Both the position numbers and the translations under genes were made by a program. Under the pieces are notes generated by a model, which saw only the letters and a program-made list of their open reading frames with translations, did no database searches and had not been told where the DNA came from. From NCBI RefSeq assembly GCF_020400655.1, contig NZ_JAINRC010000001.1, positions 682,001-746,000 on the forward strand: a stretch of DNA of 64,000 nucleotides, given 5' to 3'. Below are positions 50,568 to 59,417 of this stretch, piece by piece (the first letter of the stretch is position 1; the number at the start of each line of letters is the position of its first letter). The DNA comes from Streptomyces spinosus (GTDB lineage Bacteria; Actinomycetota; Actinomycetes; Streptomycetales; Streptomycetaceae).

Positions 50568-51545
50568 CTAGGAGAGCCAGCCCGCGCGGGCCGCCAGGAC
50601 CCCGGCCTCGAAGCGGCTGCGGGCTTCCAGGCGGGCCATGAGGTTGGAGACGGTGCGGCGGACCGTCCGGAGGGAGACGCCGAGTTTCTTGCTGATGGCC
50701 TCGTCGGTGTGGCCGCTCGCCAACAGGTACATCAGTTCGCGTTCACGGCGGGAGAGGCCGGTGGAGTCGGGGCCGTCCTGTTCGTACCAGGGGATGCCGG
50801 CGTCCCAGAAGCGGGTGAACAGGACGTGGAGGGCCTCGACGACGCCTCGGCTGCGGATCTCCAGGGCGCCCTTGCGGACGTTCTCGGGGTCGAGCGGGAC
50901 GAGGGCGACCTCACGGTCGACGAGGACCATCAGCATGGGCAGGCTGGGGACGGTGCGGGTCTCGCCGCCCAGGGTGGAGAGCCAGTGGACGTACTCGCGC
51001 GTGCCAGGGTCGTTGCGGAAACTGTCCTGGTAGAGGGTGCGAAGGGAAACGCCGCGTTCCAGGGCCATTTGGTCGAGCGGTTTGCTCGATTCCATGACGT
51101 CGGGACGCTGGGCCCCGCCGGGGAAGAAAGAGAGGCATTCCGTACGGGCGGTCGCGGCGAGCTGTTCGAGGCGGAGACGCACCGCTTCCAGGCCGAAGAG
51201 CTGCCGAATGATCTCCGGCGCGTGCCGCTGCCGGCCGTACCGTGTGATCAGTGCGGCCACCGAGGAACGGGCCGTCTCCAACTTGCGCTGTTTCGCGCCC
51301 AGTTCCAGCTCGATGCGGTCGAGCAGGACGCTCAGTCCGACCTCGGGACTCACCGTCAGGTGCTGCTCGTCACTCTCCCCCGGGCGGAGAAGGTGCAGGT
51401 CGGCGAGGTCGTCCAGCGCGTGGCGGACGGATTTCTCCGGCAGGCCCAGGTGCGCGGAGATGTCCAGCACCCCCATATCGGGCCGTTCCAGTAGCAATCG
51501 GTACACTGCCTCGACATCTGGCTCCAAACCGAGCACTTCCAGCAA
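50568..51545 (-). CDS. LuxR-type regulator with TrmB-like N-terminal winged helix
   Basis: A 325-residue protein. Residues 1-55 form a TrmB-like winged helix (VYRLLLERPDMGVLDISAHL; GLPEKSVRHALDDLADLHLL), the middle is an all-helical/sensor-like region, and residues 265-320 are a LuxR/GerE helix-turn-helix (LSRRERELMYLLASGHTDEA; GVSLRTVRRTVSNLMARLEA). No receiver domain or phospho-acceptor Asp is seen, so it is probably ligand-responsive or constitutive. The TTG start is supported by GGGGGAGGAG upstream. It lies beside the NRPS cluster on the same strand and may control it. Confidence 0.82.
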   Translation of the reverse strand: MLEVLGLEPDVEAVYRLLLERPDMGVLDISAHLGLPEKSVRHALDDLADLHLLRPGESDEQHLTVSPEVGLSVLLDRIELELGAKQRKLETARSSVAALITRYGRQRHAPEIIRQLFGLEAVRLRLEQLAATARTECLSFFPGGAQRPDVMESSKPLDQMALERGVSLRTLYQDSFRNDPGTREYVHWLSTLGGETRTVPSLPMLMVLVDREVALVPLDPENVRKGALEIRSRGVVEALHVLFTRFWDAGIPWYEQDGPDSTGLSRRERELMYLLASGHTDEAISKKLGVSLRTVRRTVSNLMARLEARSRFEAGVLAARAGWLS

Positions 51546-51718
51546 CAGCCACTCCTCCCCCTGGGATGGTCAGATGCCTTTCACAGCTTCCAGGGCCGAA
51601 GCGCGACCGACGCCCGAAACTGGTCAGGTGTGAGACCATAACTGAAAGCGCATTTTATCGCTTGGCCGGAGAAACGTTCCTCCCAATCTCGCCAAAAATC
51701 GCGGCCCATCACGGGACA

Positions 51719-52426
51719 TCAGCGTACGGAAACGGCGACCGCGGCGCGATATCCCGCGCGGATCCGCACATCCGCGAGACGCCATCCGGCCACCGCTCCC
51801 GGCACCCGGCCGCCCCCCACCCACGGCTCCTCGATGCCGTGCGTCAGGCCCGCCCCCGACCCCTTCAGGCACGCCTCCTTCCGCGTCCAGCACCGCAGGA
51901 ACGCCTCCGTGCGCTCGGCCGGCGGCAGCGCGGCCAGCTCCGCCCGCTCCCGGGGGTGCAGCATCGCCGCCAGTTCGCCGGCCGTGCCGGGAGGCGGCGC
52001 CGCCTCCACGTCCACCCCGACCGGCGCGCGGGCGAACGCGTACAGCGCCAGCTCACCGCTGTGTGAGAGCGAGAAGTGCAGGTCCGTCCCGCGCAGCGCC
52101 GGCCGGCCACCGGGCCGCCCGCAGCGCGCGCACGGCAGGCGCACGAGCGCCACCTCGGCCGGATCCCGCCCCAGGTACGCGCCGAGCAGCCGGCGCAGCA
52201 CCACATGGGCCACGGTGTAGCGGTGCCGGTCCGTCGCGTGCGTGAACCGCGACCGCCGCGCCGTCTGCTCCCCGGCGAGCAGACGGGCGGCGTCCGGCCC
52301 CACGGCGTAGGCGTCGGCGCGGACCAGCCACAGGTGCGGCGGGCCGCCCGGCTCCGGCGGATCGAGCCCCCCGTCCGAGAACCCCTCCCCGACGGGACGC
52401 GGGACCAGCGGCGCGGGCGCCCCCAT
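51719..52426 (-). CDS. 4'-phosphopantetheinyl transferase (Sfp type)
   Basis: A 235-residue Sfp-type enzyme. Conserved blocks in order: RHRYTVAHVVLRRLL, LHFSLSHSGELALYAFA, VGVDVEAAPP (Mg-binding Asp/Glu), and WTRKEACLKGSGAGL with the third acidic ligand. It attaches phosphopantetheine from CoA to carrier proteins; the NRPS T domain and the separate carrier protein of this cluster are the natural substrates. It is the last gene in the direction of transcription, four bases after the nitroreductase gene. Confidence 0.9.
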   Translation of the reverse strand: MGAPAPLVPRPVGEGFSDGGLDPPEPGGPPHLWLVRADAYAVGPDAARLLAGEQTARRSRFTHATDRHRYTVAHVVLRRLLGAYLGRDPAEVALVRLPCARCGRPGGRPALRGTDLHFSLSHSGELALYAFARAPVGVDVEAAPPPGTAGELAAMLHPRERAELAALPPAERTEAFLRCWTRKEACLKGSGAGLTHGIEEPWVGGGRVPGAVAGWRLADVRIRAGYRAAVAVSVR

Positions 52427-52430
52427 CGGC

Positions 52431-53030
52431 CTAGGCCGCCCCGTGCCCGGCCGGCACCCGGTCCGCCGCGCTGCGGGACCGCAGGTCGGCGAAGGACGTG
52501 ATCAGGCCCGAGACGTCCTCCATCGGACGGCGGTGGCGCGTCGCCGTGGGGTCGGGCGTCCCGATGTCCAGGGAGCCCAGCAGCCGCTCCCCCGGCTCCA
52601 GGCAGAGCAGTCCGGCCGCCGTCGCGCTGCGCGCCAGCGCGCCGGTACGCCAGATGCTCCCGTAACCGCGCGAGTGCAGCAGCAGCATCAGCGCGTGCGT
52701 CATGCACGTGGCGGCGGCCAGCTGCTCCCACTCCGGTATCCGGCCCTCGCGCGGCGAGAAGACCAGCGCGGCGACCAGCGGCGCCCGGCGCAGCTTGGCC
52801 CGCATCCGCTCCACCGTCACCTCGTCCCCGCCCGCCTCGTCCGCGAGGCAGCGCCCCAGGGCGTCGCGGTCCTCCTCCCGCAGCAGCACCCACCGCCACG
52901 GCCGCAGCCGCCCGTGGTCCGGCGCGGTGCTCGCGCCGCGGAGCAGATAGGCGAACTCCCCGTCGCTCGGGGCCGGGCCGTGCAGGGTCTGCTCGCTGCG
53001 CCGGGTCATAACCGCCGTCATCACGTCCAT
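52431..53030 (-). CDS. Nitroreductase family FMN oxidoreductase
   Basis: A 199-residue protein with nitroreductase features: MTRRSEQTLHGPAPSD at the start (R-R-S FMN phosphate site), RPWRWVLLREEDRDALGR, ATCMTHALMLLLHSRGYGSI in the long helix, and LLGSLDIGTPD near the end. Family members reduce nitro groups, quinones or enones, or oxidise thiazolines/oxazolines in natural-product pathways. Within this cluster a tailoring redox step is likely. AGGAAGG precedes ATG 53030. Confidence 0.82.
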   Translation of the reverse strand: MDVMTAVMTRRSEQTLHGPAPSDGEFAYLLRGASTAPDHGRLRPWRWVLLREEDRDALGRCLADEAGGDEVTVERMRAKLRRAPLVAALVFSPREGRIPEWEQLAAATCMTHALMLLLHSRGYGSIWRTGALARSATAAGLLCLEPGERLLGSLDIGTPDPTATRHRRPMEDVSGLITSFADLRSRSAADRVPAGHGAA

Positions 53031-53070
53031 GGGGAATACCTTCCTGAGTCGGTACGGCTGGTACGGGTGC

Positions 53071-53913
53071 TCAGTGGCGGATCTCGAGGGTGCAGCACTT
53101 GACGCTGCCGCCGCCCTTGAGGAGTTCGGACAGGTCCATGCCGATGGGGTTGAAGCCGCGTTCGCGCAGCCGGCCGGCGAGGATCCGGGCCGCCTCCGGG
53201 AGGACGACGTTGAGGCCGTCGGAGACCGCGTTCAGGCCGAAGACCTCCGCGTCCGCCGCCGACACCTCCACGGCGTCCGGGAAGAGCGAACGCAGCACCT
53301 CGCGGCTGCCCGGGGCGAACGCCTCCGGGTGGTACATGATCTCGTCGCCGTCGAGCACGGCCAGCGCCGTGTCGAGGTGGTAGTAGCGCGGGTCGACGAG
53401 TTCGAGGCTGATGACCGGACGGCCGAAGAAGGACTGCGCCTCCTGGTGGCTGCGCGCGTCGCTGCGGAAGCCGTGGCCCGCCAGGACGAAGCGGCCGGTG
53501 ACGAGGAAGTCGCCCTCGCCCTCGTTGACGTACGCCGGGTCGTGCAGCTCGGTGAAGCCGTTGGCCCGGAACCACTCCAGGTACGCGGGGCCCTCGGCGC
53601 GGCGCTCGGCGTTGCGGAAGCTGGCGCCGAGCACCCGGCCGTCCACGACGGTGGCGCCGTTCGCCGCGTACACCATGTCGGGCAGACCGGGCAGCGGGTC
53701 GATCAGGTCGACGGTGTGGCCGAGCTCCAGGTACAGCTCGCGCAGCCGCTCCCACTGCAGGACGGCGAGACCGGTGTCGACCGGCTTGGCCGGGTCCATC
53801 CACGGGTTGATGGCGTACACCACCTCGAAGTGGGAGGGGCGGCACATCAGGTAATGACGACGGCGCTGGACGCGGGTCTTCGCGGGGGCGGCGGCGGTCG
53901 TGTCGGAGGACAT
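53071..53913 (-). CDS. Dimethylargininase-like amidinohydrolase (DDAH family)
   Basis: A 280-residue guanidine-modifying enzyme (alpha/beta propeller). LMCRPSHFEVVYAINPWMDP starts the fold; GEGDFLVTGRFVLAGHGFRS, YYHLDTALAVLDGDEIMYHP (catalytic His) and GGGSVKCCTLEIRH (nucleophilic Cys near residue 275) are the DDAH active-site blocks. DDAH hydrolyses N-methylated arginines to citrulline plus methylamines. In a biosynthetic cluster it may generate a citrulline/amine building block or trim a guanidine. GGGGAG precedes the ATG. Confidence 0.85.
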   Translation of the reverse strand: MSSDTTAAAPAKTRVQRRRHYLMCRPSHFEVVYAINPWMDPAKPVDTGLAVLQWERLRELYLELGHTVDLIDPLPGLPDMVYAANGATVVDGRVLGASFRNAERRAEGPAYLEWFRANGFTELHDPAYVNEGEGDFLVTGRFVLAGHGFRSDARSHQEAQSFFGRPVISLELVDPRYYHLDTALAVLDGDEIMYHPEAFAPGSREVLRSLFPDAVEVSAADAEVFGLNAVSDGLNVVLPEAARILAGRLRERGFNPIGMDLSELLKGGGSVKCCTLEIRH

Positions 53914-53982
53914 GTTCTCCCCAGGGTGTGAAGGCCATGTGGTGGTGGCCGATGTACGGGAACGGGACGTGCGCGCCCCGCT

Positions 53983-54414
53983 TCAGCGGGACGGGGCGGG
54001 CGGCGCGTAGTGGACCAGCTCCACCAGGAGTTCGGCGGGCTCGGGCAGGTACAGGAACGCGACGCTCATACCGGGGCGGGCGCCCCGGCACGGCTCGGCG
54101 TCCAGGGCGAGGAAGCCGCTCCGGCGCAGGCGGGCGGTCTCGCCGGCGAGGTCGTCGACGGCGAGGGCGAGGTGGTACAGGCCGGGCCCCTGCCCGGCGA
54201 GCCGGCCGTCGACCGCCGACCCGGCGCGCGTGGGCGACACCAGCTCGACGGCGGTACCCGCCCGGTCCCCGGGCAGGTTCCAGAACTCGCAGGCGACTCC
54301 GTAGGCATCGGCCCGCCCGTGGTCCGTGCGGACCATCCCGAGCGCGGCGAGCTGCTCCCCGGCCCGGGCGGGCTCGGCGGTGGCGAGGCCGACGTGGTCG
54401 ACACCGAGGATCAC
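53983..54414 (-). CDS. VOC-superfamily protein (methylmalonyl-CoA epimerase/glyoxalase-like)
   Basis: A 143-residue protein with two beta-alpha-beta-beta-beta modules: VDHVGLATAEPARAGEQL and LYHLALAVDDLAGETARLRR. Metal-ligand-like His residues occur in both (VDHVG; YHLAL) and Glu in AVELVSP and LLVELVHY, giving the H-E-H-E set of glyoxalase/epimerase enzymes. It resembles methylmalonyl-CoA epimerase in size and start, but lies in the NRPS cluster, where a role in epimerisation, resistance or glyceryl-unit handling is possible. GTG start, weak ribosome-binding site. Confidence 0.78.
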   Translation of the reverse strand: MILGVDHVGLATAEPARAGEQLAALGMVRTDHGRADAYGVACEFWNLPGDRAGTAVELVSPTRAGSAVDGRLAGQGPGLYHLALAVDDLAGETARLRRSGFLALDAEPCRGARPGMSVAFLYLPEPAELLVELVHYAPPAPSR

Positions 54415-54453
54415 GGCGGGCCGCCCGCGCGGGGGCCGGCCCCGCCCGCAGGC

Positions 54454-54714
54454 TCACCCCGCATGGGTCTCGGCCCCTCCGGAGAGGCGGGTGGAGATCT
54501 CCGACGCCAGCTCGCCGACCGTCTCCAGCTTCATGTACGCGCGCAGGTCCAGCTGCACGCCGTACGTCTGCTCGACGGCCGCCAGCAGGCGCATCGCCGC
54601 CAGGCTGCCCCAGCTGCCGAGGGCGGTGAAGCGGGTGTCGGGGGCGAGGGACTCGGCGGGGTGGTGGGAGACGCGGGCGACGAGGGGTCGCAGGGTGGTC
54701 ATCGTGTCAGACAT
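54454..54714 (-). CDS. Stand-alone acyl carrier protein
   Basis: An 86-residue four-helix carrier protein. The phosphopantetheine site is Ser37 in ALGSWGSLAAMRLL; the usual DSL reads GSL here with one extra residue in the loop. Helices TMTTLRPLVARVSHHP, LAAVEQTYGVQLDL and VGELASEISTRLS complete the fold. It overlaps the FkbH-like gene by 8 bp, as in glyceryl-ACP modules, so it probably carries the glyceryl unit that FkbH loads. No membrane segment or signal. Confidence 0.88.
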   Translation of the reverse strand: MSDTMTTLRPLVARVSHHPAESLAPDTRFTALGSWGSLAAMRLLAAVEQTYGVQLDLRAYMKLETVGELASEISTRLSGGAETHAG

Positions 54715-56632
54715 GGGCCGGGGCCTCCTTGGCGACCAGGGTGATCCAGTCGGGGGTCAGGGTGGGGAGCCGGTCGAGACGGGCCTCGTGGCGGACGGTC
54801 TCGTCGTCGCCGGCGGGTCCTTCGGCGCGGGTGAGGCCGGCGGAGGGGTAGAGGGTCGCGGCGGGCGCGTTGCGGGCGGTCGGACGGAACCGGGCCTCCA
54901 GGACGGCGGCCCCGGCGGCACGGGCGGTGTCGGCGACGTACTGCAGGACGGCCCGCTCGACGCCCCGGCCGAGGACCCGGCAGCTGAGGACCAGGTTGCG
55001 CACGGTCCACCGGTCCGGGCCCCGGTCCAGCCAGACACCGCCGACCACGCCCTCGCCGCCGAAGCGGTCGGTGACCTCGACGGCGAGCACGAGGTGCCCC
55101 GGATCGCCGGCGAGCCGCCGGGTGAGGGCCTCACCGTGGGCGCGGCCGGTCATGTTGAACTGGTTGGTGCGCTGTTCGAGCTGGACGAGCCGGGGCAGGG
55201 TGTACGCGTCGGCGGGACCGACGGTGACGTGGATGCCGAGGGCCCGCAGATACTCCTCCGCCGTCTCGTGCGTGGTGCTCAGCCGGTGGCGTTCGCGCCG
55301 GCCGCGGTACAGGGCGGTGCGTTCGGCGTCGGTGGCGGTGACGCCGAGCTGGGCGAAGCGGGCGGGTTCGAGGAGCCTGGTCGAGTGGCAGGCGGGGTCG
55401 CCGTCCAGGGCCACGACGTCCACCTGGGGCAGGGAGCCGGCGACCATGCCGCACTCGAAGGGGCTGTCGTCGGCGAAGACGAACGCGTCGAGTCCCAGGG
55501 CGAGTTCCTCGGCGAGGGCGGCGACGTGCAGGTCCTTGCGCTGCCAGTCGGCGACGACGGCGACGAAGTCGTCCGGGCGCAGCACCATGTCCGGGTGGCC
55601 GGCCAGGGTCTCCTCCACGAGGGCGCGTTCGTTCTTGCTGCACACGGCGAGGAGCACGCCCTGGCGCCGCAGCGCCAGGGCGCGGCGCTGGAGGTCGGTG
55701 TAGCAGTCGCCGGGGTAGACCGTGCCGAGTTCGATGCCGGCGGGGCCGTCGTCGCCGAGGACGCCGCCCCACAGCGTGTTGTCGAGGTCGAGGACGAGGA
55801 CCTTGCGGCCGAGGCCCGAGACGGCCCGGCAGAAGGCGGCGGCCTCACGGGCGTAGGCCAGTTGCGCGGCCGGCGTCCACGCCATCCGGCCGAACCGGTA
55901 CTGCCGTTCGTCGCGGACCGGGCCGGGCTCGTCGGCGAACAGCGCCTCCAGGTCGACGGTGTAGACCCCGTCGCGGGTCTCGCCGGCGGCGAGGAGCGCG
56001 ATGTTCGCCTCGCGCCAGATCCGGCCGAGGGCCGCCCCGCCCCGGAAGCTGATGACGCTGCGCCGGTCCGGGCGGGGCAGTGGCACGGTGTGCAGGAGGA
56101 CGGCGGAGCCGGTGCGGGCGGCGAAGCCGGCGGCGGCGGCCGTGTGGGCGTCGACGCGGTCCCGTACGGCGGTGCGGACGCCGTCCAGGGCGGACGGGTC
56201 CCAGTCGCGCGGCAGCAGGGCCCCGGCGTCCATGAGGCACAGCGTCACCTCGGGCGCGAACTCGGCGAGGGCGGAGGCCGGGTCGGTGAGCTGGACGCCG
56301 AGCTGGTCGTAGGGGCACAGGTGGAGCTCGGCGTCGACGCCGCCGGCCAGCAGCGCCGCCCGCAGCAGGGGGACGACGTCGTCGGCGGTGAAGGTGGCGG
56401 CGACGGCGACCCGCAGGGTGGTGGCGCGGGTGGCCGGCGCGCGGGTCAGCCGGGCCGCCGCGACGCCCTTGAGCAGCCGGCCCGCCTCGTGCAGCAGCAG
56501 GGGGTCCGCGACGGCGCCGAGCTCGCGCCCGAGTCCCGTGTCGGTGGCCGCGGGCGAGTCGCGCAGGGCGCGGATCCGGTTGAGGAGGTCGTCCCCGGGC
56601 AGGGACGCCGGGGCGGGCGGCGATCCGGTCAT
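54707..56632 (-). CDS. FkbH-like glyceryl transferase/phosphatase (HAD superfamily)
   Basis: A 641-residue three-part protein. Residues 1-270 are an SGNH-hydrolase-like/unknown N-terminal domain; about 275-425 is the HAD domain with LVLDLDNTLWGGVLGDDG (catalytic DxD) and VFADDSPFECG; the last ~150 residues are GNAT-like (FNMTGRAHGEALTRRLAGD; FGGEGVVGGVWLDRG). FkbH-type enzymes dephosphorylate 1,3-bisphosphoglycerate and load the glyceryl group on an ACP. Here the ACP gene follows directly and a KAS III-like gene precedes. ATG 56632 overlaps the KAS stop (ATGA). Confidence 0.9.
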   Translation of the reverse strand: MTGSPPAPASLPGDDLLNRIRALRDSPAATDTGLGRELGAVADPLLLHEAGRLLKGVAAARLTRAPATRATTLRVAVAATFTADDVVPLLRAALLAGGVDAELHLCPYDQLGVQLTDPASALAEFAPEVTLCLMDAGALLPRDWDPSALDGVRTAVRDRVDAHTAAAAGFAARTGSAVLLHTVPLPRPDRRSVISFRGGAALGRIWREANIALLAAGETRDGVYTVDLEALFADEPGPVRDERQYRFGRMAWTPAAQLAYAREAAAFCRAVSGLGRKVLVLDLDNTLWGGVLGDDGPAGIELGTVYPGDCYTDLQRRALALRRQGVLLAVCSKNERALVEETLAGHPDMVLRPDDFVAVVADWQRKDLHVAALAEELALGLDAFVFADDSPFECGMVAGSLPQVDVVALDGDPACHSTRLLEPARFAQLGVTATDAERTALYRGRRERHRLSTTHETAEEYLRALGIHVTVGPADAYTLPRLVQLEQRTNQFNMTGRAHGEALTRRLAGDPGHLVLAVEVTDRFGGEGVVGGVWLDRGPDRWTVRNLVLSCRVLGRGVERAVLQYVADTARAAGAAVLEARFRPTARNAPAATLYPSAGLTRAEGPAGDDETVRHEARLDRLPTLTPDWITLVAKEAPAHV

Positions 56633-57675
56633 GACGCGGCGGCCTCCCACCGGGGCTGTTCCAGGATCTCGACGACGGCGCAGGCGTACGTGAAGCCCAT
56701 GCCGATGCCGCAGAGCGCCACCCGGTCGCCGGGGACGACCTGGCCGGTCTCCAGCAGGTGGGTGAGTCCCGCGATCTGGTCGGCGGCGCCGATGTGCCCG
56801 ACCCTGCGGCCCCACTCCCAGGTGGTCTTGGCGTCCTCGATGCCGAACATGGACCGGAAGTCGACGTCGTCCAGGGTGCGGCCGACGTTGGTGAGGACCC
56901 AGCGGTCGATGTCGCCGGCGGTGAGCCCGGCGTCGGCGAGCGCCACGGAGACACTCTCCTGCTGGCGTTCGGTGAGCGACTGGACGATCTTCAGGAGGAG
57001 TTCGCCGTTCTCCAGCAGGTACTCGTCGCGGCGGGCGCGGAGGTCGACCGGTCCGTCGCCGTCGGCCGGGGCGTCCTCGAAGGGCTTGTTGCCGAGGTAG
57101 ACGGCCCCGTAGGTGCCGTCGCTGATGACGGCGGTGGACAGCAGCCGGGCCACGCCGCCCTGCCGGGAGAGCACCAGTGCGGTGCCGCCGTCACCGAAGA
57201 CCACGCCCTTGTCGGAGCGGTAGCGGTCGAAGGCGGGCAGGGCGAACACGTCGCTGGTGGTGAGCAGGGCGGCCGACTTCTTCGGCCGGGCGGTCAGATA
57301 GGCCGCGGCGATCTCCAGGGCGGCCAGGCCGCCGTTGGAGTACTGCTTGACCTCCACGGCGGCGGCCCGGCCGCCGACGGTGCGGCCCTGGACGTAGGAG
57401 GCGGGGGCGAAGTGGTCGAGGCCCTGGTGATGGCAGCTGGAGTGGACGACGAGGTCGACGTCGCCGGGCTCCACGGTGGCGCGTCCCATGGTGAGGTCGG
57501 CGGCCTCGACCGCGAGTTCGACGGCGGGGCCGTCGTCGGCCACGCTGATGGAGAGGAAGCCGTCGGCCTCCGCCTCCGCCGCGTCGTACCGTCCCTCGGC
57601 CACCGCGACCGAGGTCTCCTCTCCGCGGCCCAGAACCGCACCGCAGGCGTTGAGATAGATTCCGTTCCACCGCAT
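56629..57675 (-). CDS. KAS III-like acyltransferase with Ser at the nucleophile position
   Basis: A 348-residue thiolase-fold protein (FabH family). At the site of FabH Cys112 it reads VKQYSNGGLAALEIAAAYL, i.e. Ser113; where FabH has the catalytic Asn it has VGHIGAADQ (His near residue 294); and the FabH PHQAN block reads LTNVGRTLDD. Similar replacements occur in DpsC/CerJ-type enzymes that act as acyltransferases or starter-unit selectors instead of true ketosynthases. It is probably paired with the glyceryl-ACP to form an ester or C-C bond. AAGGAG lies 10 bases before ATG 57675. Confidence 0.82.
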   Translation of the reverse strand: MRWNGIYLNACGAVLGRGEETSVAVAEGRYDAAEAEADGFLSISVADDGPAVELAVEAADLTMGRATVEPGDVDLVVHSSCHHQGLDHFAPASYVQGRTVGGRAAAVEVKQYSNGGLAALEIAAAYLTARPKKSAALLTTSDVFALPAFDRYRSDKGVVFGDGGTALVLSRQGGVARLLSTAVISDGTYGAVYLGNKPFEDAPADGDGPVDLRARRDEYLLENGELLLKIVQSLTERQQESVSVALADAGLTAGDIDRWVLTNVGRTLDDVDFRSMFGIEDAKTTWEWGRRVGHIGAADQIAGLTHLLETGQVVPGDRVALCGIGMGFTYACAVVEILEQPRWEAAAS

Positions 57676-57733
57676 GGAGTGCGGTCTCCTTCCGTCGTAC
57701 GGTCCCAGGGCCCGTCGTGTGCGACGCGTCGGG

Positions 57734-58558
57734 CTACCGGCTGACCATGCAGTACTCCTCGTGGGCGGTGACGCGGTTGAGCAGGTCGTCCCGGCCGCTG
57801 CCGGCCGCGATCTCCTTCAGCAGCGCGAAGACGTCGTCGCCGGAGATGCCGGTGGTGAAGTGCTGCTTGATCAGGAGGGTCTGGATCTCCTGGTAGTTGT
57901 GCTCGTCGACGACGTCGGCGAGGCCGAGCAGCGCCTTGCGGCCCGCGTCGTCGAGGGGCGGGCGCTCGGCGATGTTGCCCGCCGGGATGTCCGGCTCGTC
58001 CGGCACGTCGAGGGCGAGGACCTGCCGGAGGCTGTCGGCGGTGAAGTCGCAGACGATGTGGACGCGGTCGCGCTCGGAGAAGGAGCCGACGGAGTGGGTC
58101 CGGGTGGCGTCCAGGCACCACAGCTCGCCCCGGCGCATCCGGAAGACGGTGTTCTCCTCGGAGGCGTAGACGTTGTCGTCGGTCTGGAGCGGGAGGTGGA
58201 CCCGCACCATGTCGGCCTTGAGCTCCAGGAAGTCGCGGTGCGGCACGTAGAGGCTGCCGCCGGCGAGCCGCATGAAGCGCGCGTACTTGAGGTACTCGGT
58301 GCGGAAGAGCCGGCCGATGAGTTCGCTGACGTAGGTCAGCGCCTCGCCGTGGGGGGTGGGCCGCGCCGAGCCCTCGTAGTCGCCGAGGGAGGCCTCCTCC
58401 AGGCTGCCGCTCCGGTTCCACAGCATGGTGCTGCGCAGCAGGCCGGTGCTGACGAAGTCGGCGTAGGAGTCGTTGTAGGCGAAGCCCTCGGAGACGGCGA
58501 GGTCGGCGGCGAGCCGCTCGTCGTCGAGGGTGAGCGCGGCGATGCGGTGTGAGCGCAT
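57734..58558 (-). CDS. Proline 3-hydroxylase-like Fe(II)/2-oxoglutarate dioxygenase
   Basis: A 274-residue cupin-type dioxygenase (aspartyl/asparaginyl hydroxylase family, type II proline 3-hydroxylase subgroup). It starts MRSHRIAALTLDDERL, like the Streptomyces enzyme I remember; Fe ligands His107 and Asp109 (PHRDFLELKADM) are at the same numbers as that enzyme, and His155 (RTHSVGSFSERDRVH) is the likely third. The C-terminal helical extension LADVVDEHNYQEIQTLLIKQ is also shared. It likely hydroxylates an amino acid, free or NRPS-bound. It starts one base after the preceding gene, with no separate ribosome-binding site. Confidence 0.82.
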   Translation of the reverse strand: MRSHRIAALTLDDERLAADLAVSEGFAYNDSYADFVSTGLLRSTMLWNRSGSLEEASLGDYEGSARPTPHGEALTYVSELIGRLFRTEYLKYARFMRLAGGSLYVPHRDFLELKADMVRVHLPLQTDDNVYASEENTVFRMRRGELWCLDATRTHSVGSFSERDRVHIVCDFTADSLRQVLALDVPDEPDIPAGNIAERPPLDDAGRKALLGLADVVDEHNYQEIQTLLIKQHFTTGISGDDVFALLKEIAAGSGRDDLLNRVTAHEEYCMVSR

Positions 58559-58559
58559 G

Positions 58560-59417
<858 letters not shown>

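Noticed and set aside
53983..54414. Methylmalonyl-CoA epimerase partner of mutA/mutB
   Set aside because: The VOC fold fits, but the gene is 40 kb away inside the NRPS operon, so a housekeeping epimerase role is not assumed.
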